In this document: piece by piece, positions 23,785-31,888 of the stretch
Layout: each line of letters opens with the position of its first letter
Numbering within the stretch: position 1 is the stretch's first letter
From: Nocardia vermiculata NBRC 100427
GTDB lineage: Bacteria; Actinomycetota; Actinomycetes; Mycobacteriales; Mycobacteriaceae
DNA length: 47,379 nt
NCBI RefSeq assembly: GCF_001613265.1
Contig: NZ_BDCA01000026.1
Location: 1-47,379 of the forward strand
Direction: 5' to 3'
Translations under genes and position numbers: made by a program
Notes under the pieces: model-generated
The model's database searches: none
What the model was told of the DNA's origin: nothing
The model's input: the letters and a program-made list of their open reading frames with translations, nothing else

Positions 23785-25161
23785 TTGGATGTGACGAAGA
23801 AGAAATCCGCCCCCTTGCTCACACCCGAGCAGGGGGGCGCTTCGCTGGTCCTCGCTGCGGACGGTTCTCCGTCCGACAGCGGGGTACGGCGTACCGTGCT
23901 GCCCGGCGGCCTGCGGGTCGTGACCGAACATGTGCCCAGTGTCCGATCGGCCTCGATCGGTGTCTGGGTGGGTGTCGGATCCCGTGACGAGACCCCGACG
24001 GTTGCCGGTGCCGCTCATTTCCTCGAGCATCTGCTGTTCAAGGCGACTCCCACGCGTTCGGCGTTGCAGATCGCCGAGGCGGTGGATGCGGTCGGCGGTG
24101 AGCTCAACGCGTTCACCGCGAAGGAGCAGACCTGCTACTACGCGCACGTGCTCGACGATGATCTGCCGTTGGCGGTCGACGTCGTGTCCGATGTGGTGCT
24201 CAACGGGCTGTGCCGGTCGGCCGACGTCGATCTCGAACGCCAGGTGGTGCTCGAGGAGATGTCCATGCGCGACGACGACCCGGAGGATCTGGTCGGCGAC
24301 AGCTTCCTCACCGCCCTGTTCGGCGATCATCCGATCGGCCGCCCGGTGATCGGTTCCATCGATTCGATCGAGCAGATGACCTCCACCCAGTTGCGTGGTT
24401 TCCATCAGCGTCGTTACCGGCCGGACCGCATGGTCGTGGCGGTGGCCGGAAACGTGGAACACGAGCACACGGTGGAGTTGGTGCAGCATGCCTTCGCCGC
24501 ACGGCTCGACCCGGCGTGCGATCCGGCGCCGCGCCGCGAGGGCATGTTCCGGGGGCGCACCGCACCGCAGTTGTCGCGCAGCTTCCGCGACAGCGAGCAG
24601 GCGCATCTGGTGTTCGGCGTGCGTGCGTTCGGCCGGCACGAAGGGCACAAGCGCTGGCCGCTGTCGGTGCTGAACACGGTGCTCGGTGGCGGTTTGAGTT
24701 CGCGGCTGTTCCAGCGGATCCGGGAGGAGCGCGGTCTGGCGTACTCGGTGTACTCCAGCGTCGACACCTTCGCCGACACCGGTGCTTTCTCGGTGTATCT
24801 CGGCTGCCAGCCCGAAAATCTGGGCGAGGTCACGAATTTGGCCCGCGCTGTCCTGGAAGAGGTTGCGGCGGACGGGATCACCGACGCCGAATGTGCGCGC
24901 GCGAAGGGCTCACTGCGCGGGGGGCTGGTGCTGGGGCTCGAGGATTCCGGCTCGCGGATGAACCGGATCGGCCGCAGCGAACTCAGTTACGGCAACCACC
25001 GCAGTGTCTCGGAGACCTTGGCCCGTATCGATGCGGTCACTACGGCCGAGGTGTCGGCGATCGCCCGAAGTCTGTTGGCGCGCCCGTACGCGGCGGCGGT
25101 CGCCGGGCCCTACCGTCGCACCCGTGAGCTGCCCGGCGCGGTCCGGCATCTGGTGCACTGA
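23785..25161 (+). CDS. pepR: M16-family zinc metallopeptidase
   Basis: This 458-residue M16 (pitrilysin/MPP-like) peptidase is orthologous by position to Rv2782c (PepR). The inverted zinc motif is HFLEHLLFK (HxxEH), and the downstream Glu is in ELNAFTAKEQTCYYAHV. The second half has the substrate-positioning YSVYSSVDTFADTGAFSVYLGC typical of the family. It is probably cytoplasmic, as no signal peptide is seen. TTG 23785 (4 bases after pnp) is used. GTG 23791 is equally possible, since neither has a good ribosome site. It is translated with pnp. Confidence 0.94.
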   Translation: MDVTKKKSAPLLTPEQGGASLVLAADGSPSDSGVRRTVLPGGLRVVTEHVPSVRSASIGVWVGVGSRDETPTVAGAAHFLEHLLFKATPTRSALQIAEAVDAVGGELNAFTAKEQTCYYAHVLDDDLPLAVDVVSDVVLNGLCRSADVDLERQVVLEEMSMRDDDPEDLVGDSFLTALFGDHPIGRPVIGSIDSIEQMTSTQLRGFHQRRYRPDRMVVAVAGNVEHEHTVELVQHAFAARLDPACDPAPRREGMFRGRTAPQLSRSFRDSEQAHLVFGVRAFGRHEGHKRWPLSVLNTVLGGGLSSRLFQRIREERGLAYSVYSSVDTFADTGAFSVYLGCQPENLGEVTNLARAVLEEVAADGITDAECARAKGSLRGGLVLGLEDSGSRMNRIGRSELSYGNHRSVSETLARIDAVTTAEVSAIARSLLARPYAAAVAGPYRRTRELPGAVRHLVH

Positions 25162-25283
25162 GGACGTAGCGGGTGGAGTCGGCCGCGGCCGACAGGGGAG
25201 CCCGGTGGGGCGATCGCCACGAGGGGAGCGTGTCGCGATGGGGCGTCCGGCGCTGCGCAGACCAGGTGCCCGGTGCAGTCGTC

Positions 25284-25619
25284 TCAGCGGCGGTCGGTCT
25301 CGTCGGCGGCGTTGGCGGCCCCGACTATCGCGGTGATCAGCCCCGGAAGTTCCTGCTCGACTTCCGTGGCCCGCAGGCGCGCGAAGGTCTGCCCCTCGGC
25401 GGTGATGCGCTCGGTGAGCCCGGCTTCGCGCAGGATCTTCAGGTGGTGTGTGGCGGTCGACTTGTTGATGGTGTCGTAGAGCAGCCCGCAGCGCACCGGG
25501 CCGCCCGCATTGCTGAGTCGGCGCACCATCTCCAGCCGCACCGGATCGTGGAGGGCGCCGAGCACCTCGTGCACGCCGGCAACCGGATGGTATTCCACTG
25601 TCTTGTTGGATTCGCTCAT
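25284..25619 (-). CDS. ArsR-family transcriptional regulator
   Basis: Winged-helix repressor of about 111 residues. HDPVRLEMVRRLSNAGGPVRCGLLYDTINKSTATHHLKILREAGLTERITAEGQTFARLRATEVEQELPGL contains the ArsR HTH and wing. No metal-binding Cys-x-Cys motif is present, so a small organic or redox effector is more likely. ATG 25619 is preferred over GTG 25631 on the basis of family length. It is divergent from an MFS exporter, with two matching operators between them, so it should repress both. Confidence 0.9.
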   Translation of the reverse strand: MSESNKTVEYHPVAGVHEVLGALHDPVRLEMVRRLSNAGGPVRCGLLYDTINKSTATHHLKILREAGLTERITAEGQTFARLRATEVEQELPGLITAIVGAANAADETDRR

Positions 25620-25640
25620 GATCTTTCTCACGGGATATTC

Positions 25641-25695
25641 GGTTTGATGGGAATCAAACCACGGTTACGGTGAGTTGAGTTCGATCACAATCAAA
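25641..25695. promoter_or_regulatory. Two ArsR operators between the regulator and the MFS gene
   Basis: Operator 1, 25641-25660, is a perfect palindrome with arms GGTTTGAT and ATCAAACC and spacer GGGA. Operator 2, 25680-25695, is TTCGAT-CACA-ATCAAA, the same pattern with one mismatch. Centres are 37 bases apart. Operator 2 fills the space between TTGAGT (25675-25680) and TACCTG (25698-25703), the likely -35 and -10 of the MFS gene. Confidence 0.75.
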
Positions 25696-25717
25696 CTTAC
25701 CTGATGGGGAGGATTCG

Positions 25718-26920
25718 ATGGCCGCAACGATGGCAGTTGCACCGGCGCCACGAGCCACGCAACCCTGGGCCTACGCCCTGATCCTGGTCGCCAGCGCGGT
25801 GGCGCTGGGAGTATCGGGTGCACCCGCACCGCTCTATGGCCTGTATCAGCAGGAATGGCATTTCTCCCCGCTTACCACCACGATCGTCTTCGCGGTCTAC
25901 GCGGTCGCGGCGCTCGCGGCGGTGCTGGTGTCGGGCAAGGTGTCCGATGTGGTCGGCCGCAAACCTGTGCTGCTGGGTGCCCTGGTCACGATGGTGATCG
26001 GTCTGGTCGTATTCCTGTTCGCGGACAACGTCGCGATGCTGCTGGTGGCCCGGGCCCTACATGGCATCGCGGTCGGTGCGACCGTGGTGGCCAGTGCGGC
26101 CGCGCTGTTGGATCTGCGCCCGCGACATGGTGCGCGCTCCGGCCAGCTCACCGGTGTGGCGTTCAATGCCGGTATGGCCGTGGCGATCCTGGGCTCGGCG
26201 CTGCTCGCGCAGTACGTACCGCATCCGCTACGTACCCCGTATGTCGTGATCACCGCGGCCTGCCTGCTGATCGGTGTCGGTGTGGTGGCGATGACCGAAA
26301 CCCACACCGCCCGGGTGTCCGGACCCATCCGGATCGCGAAACCGGCCATCCCGCAGGAGATTCGCGCCGATTTCTGGTTCTCGGCGCTGGGTGTGATGGC
26401 CGCTTGGTCGGTGCTGGGCGTCCTGCTGTCGTTGTATCCGTCGCTGGCTTCGGAGAAGACCGGTGTGCACAATCTGGTGTTCGGCGGTGCCGTGGTGGCC
26501 TCGACCGCGACTGCGGCGGCCTTGGCGCAGCTGTTCGCGACCGGGATTCCGGCGGTGCGTGCGGCGGTCGGCGGTGATGTCGGCATGGCGGTCGCGCTCG
26601 TGCTGACCCTCCCTGCCCTGGCCACCCACAACTGGGTGGTGGTGCTGGTGGCCGGTGTCCTGCTCGGTGCGACCTTCGGACTCGGCTTCGGCGGCTCGCT
26701 GCGGCACCTGTCGAATGTGGTGCCGCAACACAAGCGCGGCGAAACGATGTCGGCGTACTACCTGCTGGCCTATACGGCGATGGCGCTGCCGACCGTGCTG
26801 GCCGGCTGGGCGGCCACCCAGTGGGGGATGGGCACCATCTTCCCGTGGTTCGTGGTGATCGTGGCGCTGGCTTGCCTGGGCGCCGCCGCCCTGGGCGTGC
26901 GTGGCAGCCGGAATCGCTGA
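25718..26920 (+). CDS. MFS transporter, probable drug exporter
   Basis: This 400-residue membrane protein has 12 predicted transmembrane helices. The MFS motif A loop GKVSDVVGRKPVLLGA lies between helices 2 and 3, and helix 4 carries the usual LLVARALHGIAVGATVVASAAALLD. It opens with a short polar leader, then AYALILVASAVALGVSGAPAPLYGLYQ. ATG 25718 has GGGGAGG 5 bases upstream. Divergence from an ArsR gene with dual operators suggests inducible efflux. The substrate is unknown. Confidence 0.92.
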   Translation: MAATMAVAPAPRATQPWAYALILVASAVALGVSGAPAPLYGLYQQEWHFSPLTTTIVFAVYAVAALAAVLVSGKVSDVVGRKPVLLGALVTMVIGLVVFLFADNVAMLLVARALHGIAVGATVVASAAALLDLRPRHGARSGQLTGVAFNAGMAVAILGSALLAQYVPHPLRTPYVVITAACLLIGVGVVAMTETHTARVSGPIRIAKPAIPQEIRADFWFSALGVMAAWSVLGVLLSLYPSLASEKTGVHNLVFGGAVVASTATAAALAQLFATGIPAVRAAVGGDVGMAVALVLTLPALATHNWVVVLVAGVLLGATFGLGFGGSLRHLSNVVPQHKRGETMSAYYLLAYTAMALPTVLAGWAATQWGMGTIFPWFVVIVALACLGAAALGVRGSRNR

Positions 26921-27038
26921 GACCGCCGGGTGCGCGGCGCCGGTCGCACCGGGTTCGCGCTACGGAGCTGCGCCGGCGGCCGCGTTCGAGCGGACCGATC
27001 CGGCGCCTGGAATCCGGTCGCCCGGTAGCGTCGGCCTC

Positions 27039-28154
27039 ATGAAGATTCGTGGTGCTGTGCTGGAGCGGATCGGGGACCCTGTTCCCTACGCCGAGTCGAC
27101 CCCGATCGCGATCGAGGAACTGGAGCTGGGCGAGCCGGGGCCCGGTGAGCTGCTCGTGCGGATCGAGGCGGCCGGTCTGTGTCACTCGGACCTGTCGGTC
27201 GTCGACGGAAACCGGGTGCGACCGGTGCCTATGCTGCTCGGCCACGAAGCCGCGGGTCGGGTGGAACAGCTCGGCCCGGGGGACAGCGATCTGCGGATCG
27301 GGCAGCGCGTGGTGATGACCTTCCTGCCGCGCTGCGGTGACTGCGCGGGCTGCGCCACTGGCGGGCGCACCCCGTGCGTCCCCGGCAGTGTGGCCAACAA
27401 CGACGGCGAGCTGCTCGGCGGCGGGCGCCGGCTGCACCGCGGCGACGAGCCGGTCCACCACCACCTCGGCGTCTCCGGGTTCGCGACGCACGCGGTCGTG
27501 GACCGGCGCTCGGTGGTCCCGGTCGACGACGACGTCCCCCCGGAAGTCGCCGCCGTCCTGGGGTGCGCGGTTCTCACCGGCGGTGGGGCACTGTTGAATT
27601 CGGCGCCGCCGCGCCCCGATGACCGGATCATGGTGGTCGGGCTCGGCGGCGTGGGGATGGCCGCGGTCCTGGTCGCCGCGTCCCTGCGCGACAGCCTCGG
27701 CGGTGAGGTCATCGCCGTCGACACGGTTCCCGAAAAGCTCACGCTGGCCCGCGAGCTCGGCGCCACCCGGGCATTCACCCCCGCCGAGGTAGTCGAGCAG
27801 GGGGTGGTGGCCGAGGTCGTGGTTGAAGCGGCGGGCAATGTGCGTGCCTTCGACACCGCGGTGACCGCCACGGCACCCGGCGGCACCACCGTCACCGTCG
27901 GACTGCCGCACCCCGATGCTCGCGCGAGTATTTCCCCGCTGAGCTTGGTGGCTCAGGGGCGCTCGATCGTCGGCAGTTATCTCGGATCGGCGGTGCCGTC
28001 GCGCGACATCCCGAAGTATGTCGAGATGTGGCGGGCGGGCAAGCTACCGGTCGAACGCCTGGTGTCCGCGCGTATCGGTCTCGGCGAGATCAATCGTGCG
28101 ATGGACGAGCTGGCCGCTGGTCACGCACTGCGTCAGGTGATCGTGTTCGACTGA
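27039..28154 (+). CDS. Zinc-dependent alcohol dehydrogenase (MDR superfamily)
   Basis: This 371-residue class III-like alcohol dehydrogenase has the catalytic zinc ligand Cys in AAGLCHSDLS, the His-Glu pair in LLGHEAAGRV, and a structural zinc cluster CGDCAGCATGGRTPC. The catalytic third ligand is in AVLGCAVLTGGGA and the Rossmann motif is VVGLGGVGMAAVL. NAD(P) and the alcohol substrate are not specified. ATG 27039 has no ribosome site but is preceded by TAGCGT (27026-27031) at 7 bases, so the mRNA is probably leaderless. A hairpin directly follows the stop. Confidence 0.94.
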   Translation: MKIRGAVLERIGDPVPYAESTPIAIEELELGEPGPGELLVRIEAAGLCHSDLSVVDGNRVRPVPMLLGHEAAGRVEQLGPGDSDLRIGQRVVMTFLPRCGDCAGCATGGRTPCVPGSVANNDGELLGGGRRLHRGDEPVHHHLGVSGFATHAVVDRRSVVPVDDDVPPEVAAVLGCAVLTGGGALLNSAPPRPDDRIMVVGLGGVGMAAVLVAASLRDSLGGEVIAVDTVPEKLTLARELGATRAFTPAEVVEQGVVAEVVVEAAGNVRAFDTAVTATAPGGTTVTVGLPHPDARASISPLSLVAQGRSIVGSYLGSAVPSRDIPKYVEMWRAGKLPVERLVSARIGLGEINRAMDELAAGHALRQVIVFD

Positions 28155-28186
28155 CGTATCGGCGGTCCGGACGGATCGCCGATACG
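28155..28186 (+). terminator. Terminator hairpin after the alcohol dehydrogenase
   Basis: CGTATCGGCG (28155-28164) pairs perfectly with CGCCGATACG (28177-28186) around a 12-base loop and starts at the base after the stop codon. The remaining 230 bases before dapB hold no gene. Confidence 0.75.
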
Positions 28187-28336
28187 CCGGCGATGCGCAG
28201 TTCACCGAACCCGGTCCGGGGCGAGCAGCCGGTGCTGAGTTGCCGTGTGCCCGGTCGGCGACCGGCCGGAGCGCTTGCCGGGTGATTCAAGTGACTTCCG
28301 GGCGACCGGTGTGACGGCGGCCGAACACCCGCCCGA

Positions 28337-28342
28337 TAGGCT
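28337..28342 (+). promoter_or_regulatory. Probable -10 box of dapB
   Basis: TAGGCT at 28337-28342 lies 75 bases before the dapB GTG and matches the -10 form seen at ribF and pptT. TGACGG lies 19 bases upstream as a weak -35. Confidence 0.4.
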
Positions 28343-28417
28343 TCGAGGTAACGGCAGCGTCGGCCACGGCACTCGAGGGCATGTGACCGCATCGGCACGG
28401 TAAGTGAGGAGTTCACG

Positions 28418-29173
28418 GTGACAACGAACCGGATCCGGGTGGGCGTGCTCGGCGCGCAGGGCAAGGTCGGACAGGCCATCTGCGATGCGGTCGAAGCGGC
28501 CGGTGATCTGGAGCTGTCCGCCGGTGTGGACAAGGGCGATGCGCTCGACGCGTTCACCGAGTCGGACACCCGGGTGGTCGTGGACTTCACCCACCCCGAC
28601 GTGGTGATGCCGAATCTGAAATGGCTGATCGAACACGGTATCCATGCCGTCGTCGGCACCACCGGCTTCGACGAGCCCCGCCTCGAGCAGGTCCGCGGCT
28701 GGCTCGCCGACAGCCCCGGCACCGGTGTGCTGATCGCCCCCAACTTCGCTATCGGTGCCGTGCTGTCGATGAAGTTCGCCGAACAGGCCGCCCGCTGGTT
28801 CGAATCGGTCGAGGTCATCGAGTTGCACCACCCGAACAAGGCCGACGCTCCCTCGGGTACCGCATACCGCACCGCCGGCATCATCGCCGATGCCCGCAAG
28901 AAGGCAGGTGTGGGCCCGAGCCCCGATGCCACCACCACCGAACTCGACGGCGCCCGCGGCGCGAGCGTCGACGGCGTGCACGTGCATTCGGTGCGGCTCG
29001 CGGGTCTGGTCGCTCACCAGGAGGTGCTGTTCGGTACCCAGGGGGAGACTCTCACCATCCGCCACGACTCGATCGACCGCAGTTCCTTCGCGCCCGGTGT
29101 GCTGCTGGGTGTGCGTGAGATCGGTACCCGGCCGGGCCTGACCGTCGGACTCGATCCGCTGCTCGACCTGTGA
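28418..29173 (+). CDS. dapB: 4-hydroxy-tetrahydrodipicolinate reductase
   Basis: DapB makes tetrahydrodipicolinate in lysine and diaminopimelate (cell-wall) synthesis. The 251-residue protein has the NAD(P)H motif VGVLGAQGKVGQAI, FTHPDVVMPNLKWL, VVGTTGFDE, APNFAIGAVLSM and the catalytic EVIELHHPNKADAPSGTAY with the active-site His pair and Lys. GTG 28418 is preceded by GTGAGGAG. The next gene starts inside its stop codon (GTGA overlap), so the two are coupled, as in Rv2773c-Rv2772c. Confidence 0.97.
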   Translation: MTTNRIRVGVLGAQGKVGQAICDAVEAAGDLELSAGVDKGDALDAFTESDTRVVVDFTHPDVVMPNLKWLIEHGIHAVVGTTGFDEPRLEQVRGWLADSPGTGVLIAPNFAIGAVLSMKFAEQAARWFESVEVIELHHPNKADAPSGTAYRTAGIIADARKKAGVGPSPDATTTELDGARGASVDGVHVHSVRLAGLVAHQEVLFGTQGETLTIRHDSIDRSSFAPGVLLGVREIGTRPGLTVGLDPLLDL

Positions 29174-29664
29174 GTGCCTCCGAACGCGACAGCGGCCGGC
29201 AGGTGCTGCGCACCGTCGGCCTGCTGGCCTTCCTGGTCGTCGCGCTGGCCTTCTATTTCATCCTGCTGGGCCGCATCGCCATCGAACTGATCGGCACCGG
29301 TAAGGGCGCCGCAATCGGCATGGGTGTCGGCGTGCTGCTGCTGCCGATCGTCGGCGTCTGGGTGGTCGGTGCCAGTATCCGCGCCGCCCTGGCTCATCAG
29401 CGCTTGGCCCGCCGTATCCACGACGAGGGCCTCGAACTCGACACCTCCGAGCTGCCCCGCCGCCCGTCCGGCCGCCTGGAGAAGTCCGCCGCCGACGAAC
29501 TGTTCGAACAGGTAAAGAAGGAATACGAAGCCGACCCGGACAACTGGCGCACCAACTACCGTGCCGCCCGCGCCTACGACTACGCGGGCGACCGGACCCG
29601 GGCACGCGAGGTCATGCGGCGTGCGGTGGAGCTGGAACGGGCCGAACGCAACGCCGCTCCCTGA
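29170..29664 (+). CDS. Conserved membrane protein next to dapB (Rv2772c-like)
   Basis: This 164-residue protein has two N-terminal transmembrane helices (VLRTVGLLAFLVVALAFYFILLG and AAIGMGVGVLLLPIVGVWVVG), then a cytoplasmic tail. The tail ends in a tetratricopeptide-like helical hairpin (FEQVKKEYEADPDNWRTNYRAARAYDYAGDRTRAREVMRRAVELERAE). GTG 29170 overlaps the dapB stop by 4 bases. The position equals Rv2772c beside dapB in Mycobacterium. Function is unknown. The TPR-like tail suggests protein-protein contact at the membrane. Confidence 0.88.
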   Translation: MSASERDSGRQVLRTVGLLAFLVVALAFYFILLGRIAIELIGTGKGAAIGMGVGVLLLPIVGVWVVGASIRAALAHQRLARRIHDEGLELDTSELPRRPSGRLEKSAADELFEQVKKEYEADPDNWRTNYRAARAYDYAGDRTRAREVMRRAVELERAERNAAP

Positions 29665-29821
29665 GCGTTCGACGCGGTGCGTTCGGTCTGTCGGTGAAAG
29701 TGTGTCAGGCGCGACCGGTGTCGGCCCGAGCCGCTGCGACTGGTCTACCGGTCGGTGTGGCGGCCCATTACCTGCGGCGTTCGAGCCGGCGGCGCGCATT
29801 GGCTTTCGCACCGGTCGGTAT

Positions 29822-30919
29822 TTACAACGTCCAGGTATAGGTGGGGGTGATCGAGCGACCGAACAGTGCGGCCGGCAGCAAGGGAAGAGTGGCGTCGCGT
29901 AACGTGTTGAGCGTCGGCGAATTCCAGTGCGCGGGAGCGCCCGCCCGCCGCGAGAGCCGGGCTACTGTCCGGGTGCGCGGTCTGCGCACGCGATCGTATT
30001 CGGTCACGCCCGCCTCCACGCCGAGCCGGTCCACCATATCGGCGAGGCTCACCGCGTCCTCGAGCGCTTGGCATGCGCCCTGTCCCAGGTTGGGCGCCAT
30101 CGCGTGGGCCGCATCCCCGACGAGAGCTACCTTGCCGACGACATAACTGCGCAGTGGCGGCAGTTCGTAGGTGTCATGCTGCAGGACGTCGCCCGCCGTA
30201 GCGCCGTTCAGCAGATCCGGCACCGGGGCACACCAGTGTGAGAACCGCGTACGAAGCTCGTCCAGACCTGCGTGGGAACCCGCTGGGGCATTCGCCATCG
30301 AATAGCAGTAGGTCCGGCCGTCGGGCATGGGGGCATATCCGAAACGTTCCCCGCGCCCCCAAATTTCGGCGCTGGCGGTCACCGGAAGTGGTGTGAGCAG
30401 TCGCCAGGTCGTATATCCGAGGTAGCGCGGCCCGGGGGCCTGTGGCCACGCGGACCTCCGGGTCACGCTGTGCACGCCGTCGGCACCCACCACCAGATCT
30501 GCCGAGGCGGTGCCACCATCGTGGCGGACAGTGCCGTCGGCCAGTACCTCGTGCACGGTTGTCCCCGGCCGTAGCACTGCATGCGGGATGAGGCCACGCA
30601 GGGCGTCCACCAGGGCTGCGCGATGCAGGGTGGCCCAGGGGCCGAAACGGTTTCGCAGGGCGTCGGTGTCGTTGTGGACCAGCCAGGCGCCGTCCACGCG
30701 GCGGATTCCAGTCAGCGGCTCGGCCGGAGTTCCGTGCACGAGGTCGCCGAGGCCGAGCGTGTCGAGGGCTCGGCGACCGTTGGGTTGAATCGACAGGCCC
30801 GCACCGATTTCGGTGAACTCGGGCGACCGTTCGAGCACCTCGACCTCCCAGCCGCGTTGATGAAAAGCCACTGCGGTGGCGAGCCCGCCGATACCACCGC
30901 CGACGATCAAGGCCTTCAT
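29822..30919 (-). CDS. FAD-dependent monooxygenase (group A)
   Basis: This 365-residue flavin hydroxylase has the FAD dinucleotide fold LIVGGGIGGLATAVAFHQRGWEVEVLER, the DG motif LVVGADGVHSVTRR and the GD motif VALVGDAAHAMAPNLGQGACQALEDA. Family members hydroxylate aromatic acids such as salicylate and 3-hydroxybenzoate, or inactivate drugs. ATG 30919 is used because GGAGGGGG precedes it. The start overlaps the stop of a 33-residue membrane ORF (ATGA), so the two are co-translated. It is divergent from TetR and an adenylate-forming ligase, which suggests a small aromatic-acid catabolic unit. Confidence 0.92.
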   Translation of the reverse strand: MKALIVGGGIGGLATAVAFHQRGWEVEVLERSPEFTEIGAGLSIQPNGRRALDTLGLGDLVHGTPAEPLTGIRRVDGAWLVHNDTDALRNRFGPWATLHRAALVDALRGLIPHAVLRPGTTVHEVLADGTVRHDGGTASADLVVGADGVHSVTRRSAWPQAPGPRYLGYTTWRLLTPLPVTASAEIWGRGERFGYAPMPDGRTYCYSMANAPAGSHAGLDELRTRFSHWCAPVPDLLNGATAGDVLQHDTYELPPLRSYVVGKVALVGDAAHAMAPNLGQGACQALEDAVSLADMVDRLGVEAGVTEYDRVRRPRTRTVARLSRRAGAPAHWNSPTLNTLRDATLPLLPAALFGRSITPTYTWTL

Positions 30920-31017
30920 CGCCGGCCCCCTCCGGTGTGGGCGGATCTGGACTGTTGCCACCACGCCGCAGCGATCAGCAGGGTGACCAACAGCAGGATT
31001 CGGTACCGGCGCTTCAC
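30916..31017 (-). CDS. Single-helix membrane miniprotein (33 aa)
   Basis: On the - strand GTG 31017 is preceded by TAGGAG with a 6-base gap and encodes 33 residues: a basic start (MKRRYR), a hydrophobic helix (ILLLVTLLIAAAW) and a polar tail ending RR. Its TGA overlaps the ATG of the monooxygenase in an ATGA junction, the classic mark of translational coupling. It may tether or modulate the monooxygenase, or serve as a leader peptide that couples its translation. It is too short for family matching. Confidence 0.6.
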   Translation of the reverse strand: MKRRYRILLLVTLLIAAAWWQQSRSAHTGGGRR

Positions 31018-31117
31018 GGCAGTCTCCTAGAGGTAGTAGATTTACTTAGAGGCATTAAACAAACATAGAAGCTCTAGGATGTCAACGGATAGCAGGAACG
31101 AGAGAAGGGGTGCGTCG

Positions 31118-31837
31118 ATGGCGACACGCACGGCGGGACGGCGCGAGCGAATCCGCAAGGCGACGGTGGCGGAGATCCATGCGGCGGCCCGTACGCTCCT
31201 GATCGACAAGGGCTCGGCCGCGGTAACCGTCAACGCCGTCGCCAGGCAGGTCGGGATGAGTGGCCCGGCCCTCTATCACTACTACGACAACCATGACGCC
31301 CTGGTAGGCGCGGTGACCGCGGAGTTCTTCGACGAGCTGACCGCGGTGATGGAGCAGGCCCGAGACGCACAGGCCGATGCTCCGGTCGGCGACCGCATCC
31401 TGGTGGTCTGCCGTGCCATGCGTGCCTGGGCGGTCACTCATCAAGCCGAATTCGGTTGGATCTTCGCCGCGCCGATCAGCCCGGCCAACCGGAACACCGA
31501 CTCCGGGCGTCATCGGGCCGGCAGGCGGTTCGAGCAGGTCCTGCTGGAGCTGACGGTGGAACTGTGGCAGACCCGCCCCTTCCCGGTTCCCGAGCTCGGC
31601 GACCTGCCCGGTTCGCTCGCCGAACAGCTCGACACCTACTCGGCGCTGACGGACCATCGGCTACCGCCTGCTGCCGCACACGTCTTCCTGACCTGCTGGA
31701 TCCGGCTCTACGGCCTGCTGTGTATGGAAGTCCTGCACCAACTCGACTTCGCCTACTCCGACTGTGAACCCCTCTACGAGCAATGCCTCGGCGAGATAGG
31801 CAGGGCGCTCGGCCTGGGGGACGGATCCCGCGGGTGA
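31118..31837 (+). CDS. TetR-family transcriptional regulator
   Basis: Regulator of about 239 residues. The N-terminal TetR HTH is RIRKATVAEIHAAARTLLIDKGSAAVTVNAVARQVGMSGPALYHYYDNHDALVGAVT. The C-terminal ligand domain resembles the TetR_C_13/WHG type of actinobacteria (FGWIFAAPISP..., ending LYEQCLGEIGRAL). ATG 31118 has GAAGGGG 8 bases upstream and is preferred over ATG 31079. The ligase gene follows after 51 bases. The short space to the divergent miniprotein/monooxygenase pair contains CCTAGAG (31026-31032) and CTCTAGG (31072-31078), possible operator arms. Confidence 0.92.
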   Translation: MATRTAGRRERIRKATVAEIHAAARTLLIDKGSAAVTVNAVARQVGMSGPALYHYYDNHDALVGAVTAEFFDELTAVMEQARDAQADAPVGDRILVVCRAMRAWAVTHQAEFGWIFAAPISPANRNTDSGRHRAGRRFEQVLLELTVELWQTRPFPVPELGDLPGSLAEQLDTYSALTDHRLPPAAAHVFLTCWIRLYGLLCMEVLHQLDFAYSDCEPLYEQCLGEIGRALGLGDGSRG

Positions 31838-31888
31838 GGTGTGTGGCCCTATCCTCGACAGCGATAGGCGATGGAGGTGGTCACGGCG

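Noticed and set aside
20826..23822. 998-codon open frame antisense to pnp
   Set aside because: It is a shadow of the highly biased codons of pnp. It is rich in Gly, Asp, Arg and His with no domain pattern, while the + strand encodes a complete PNPase.
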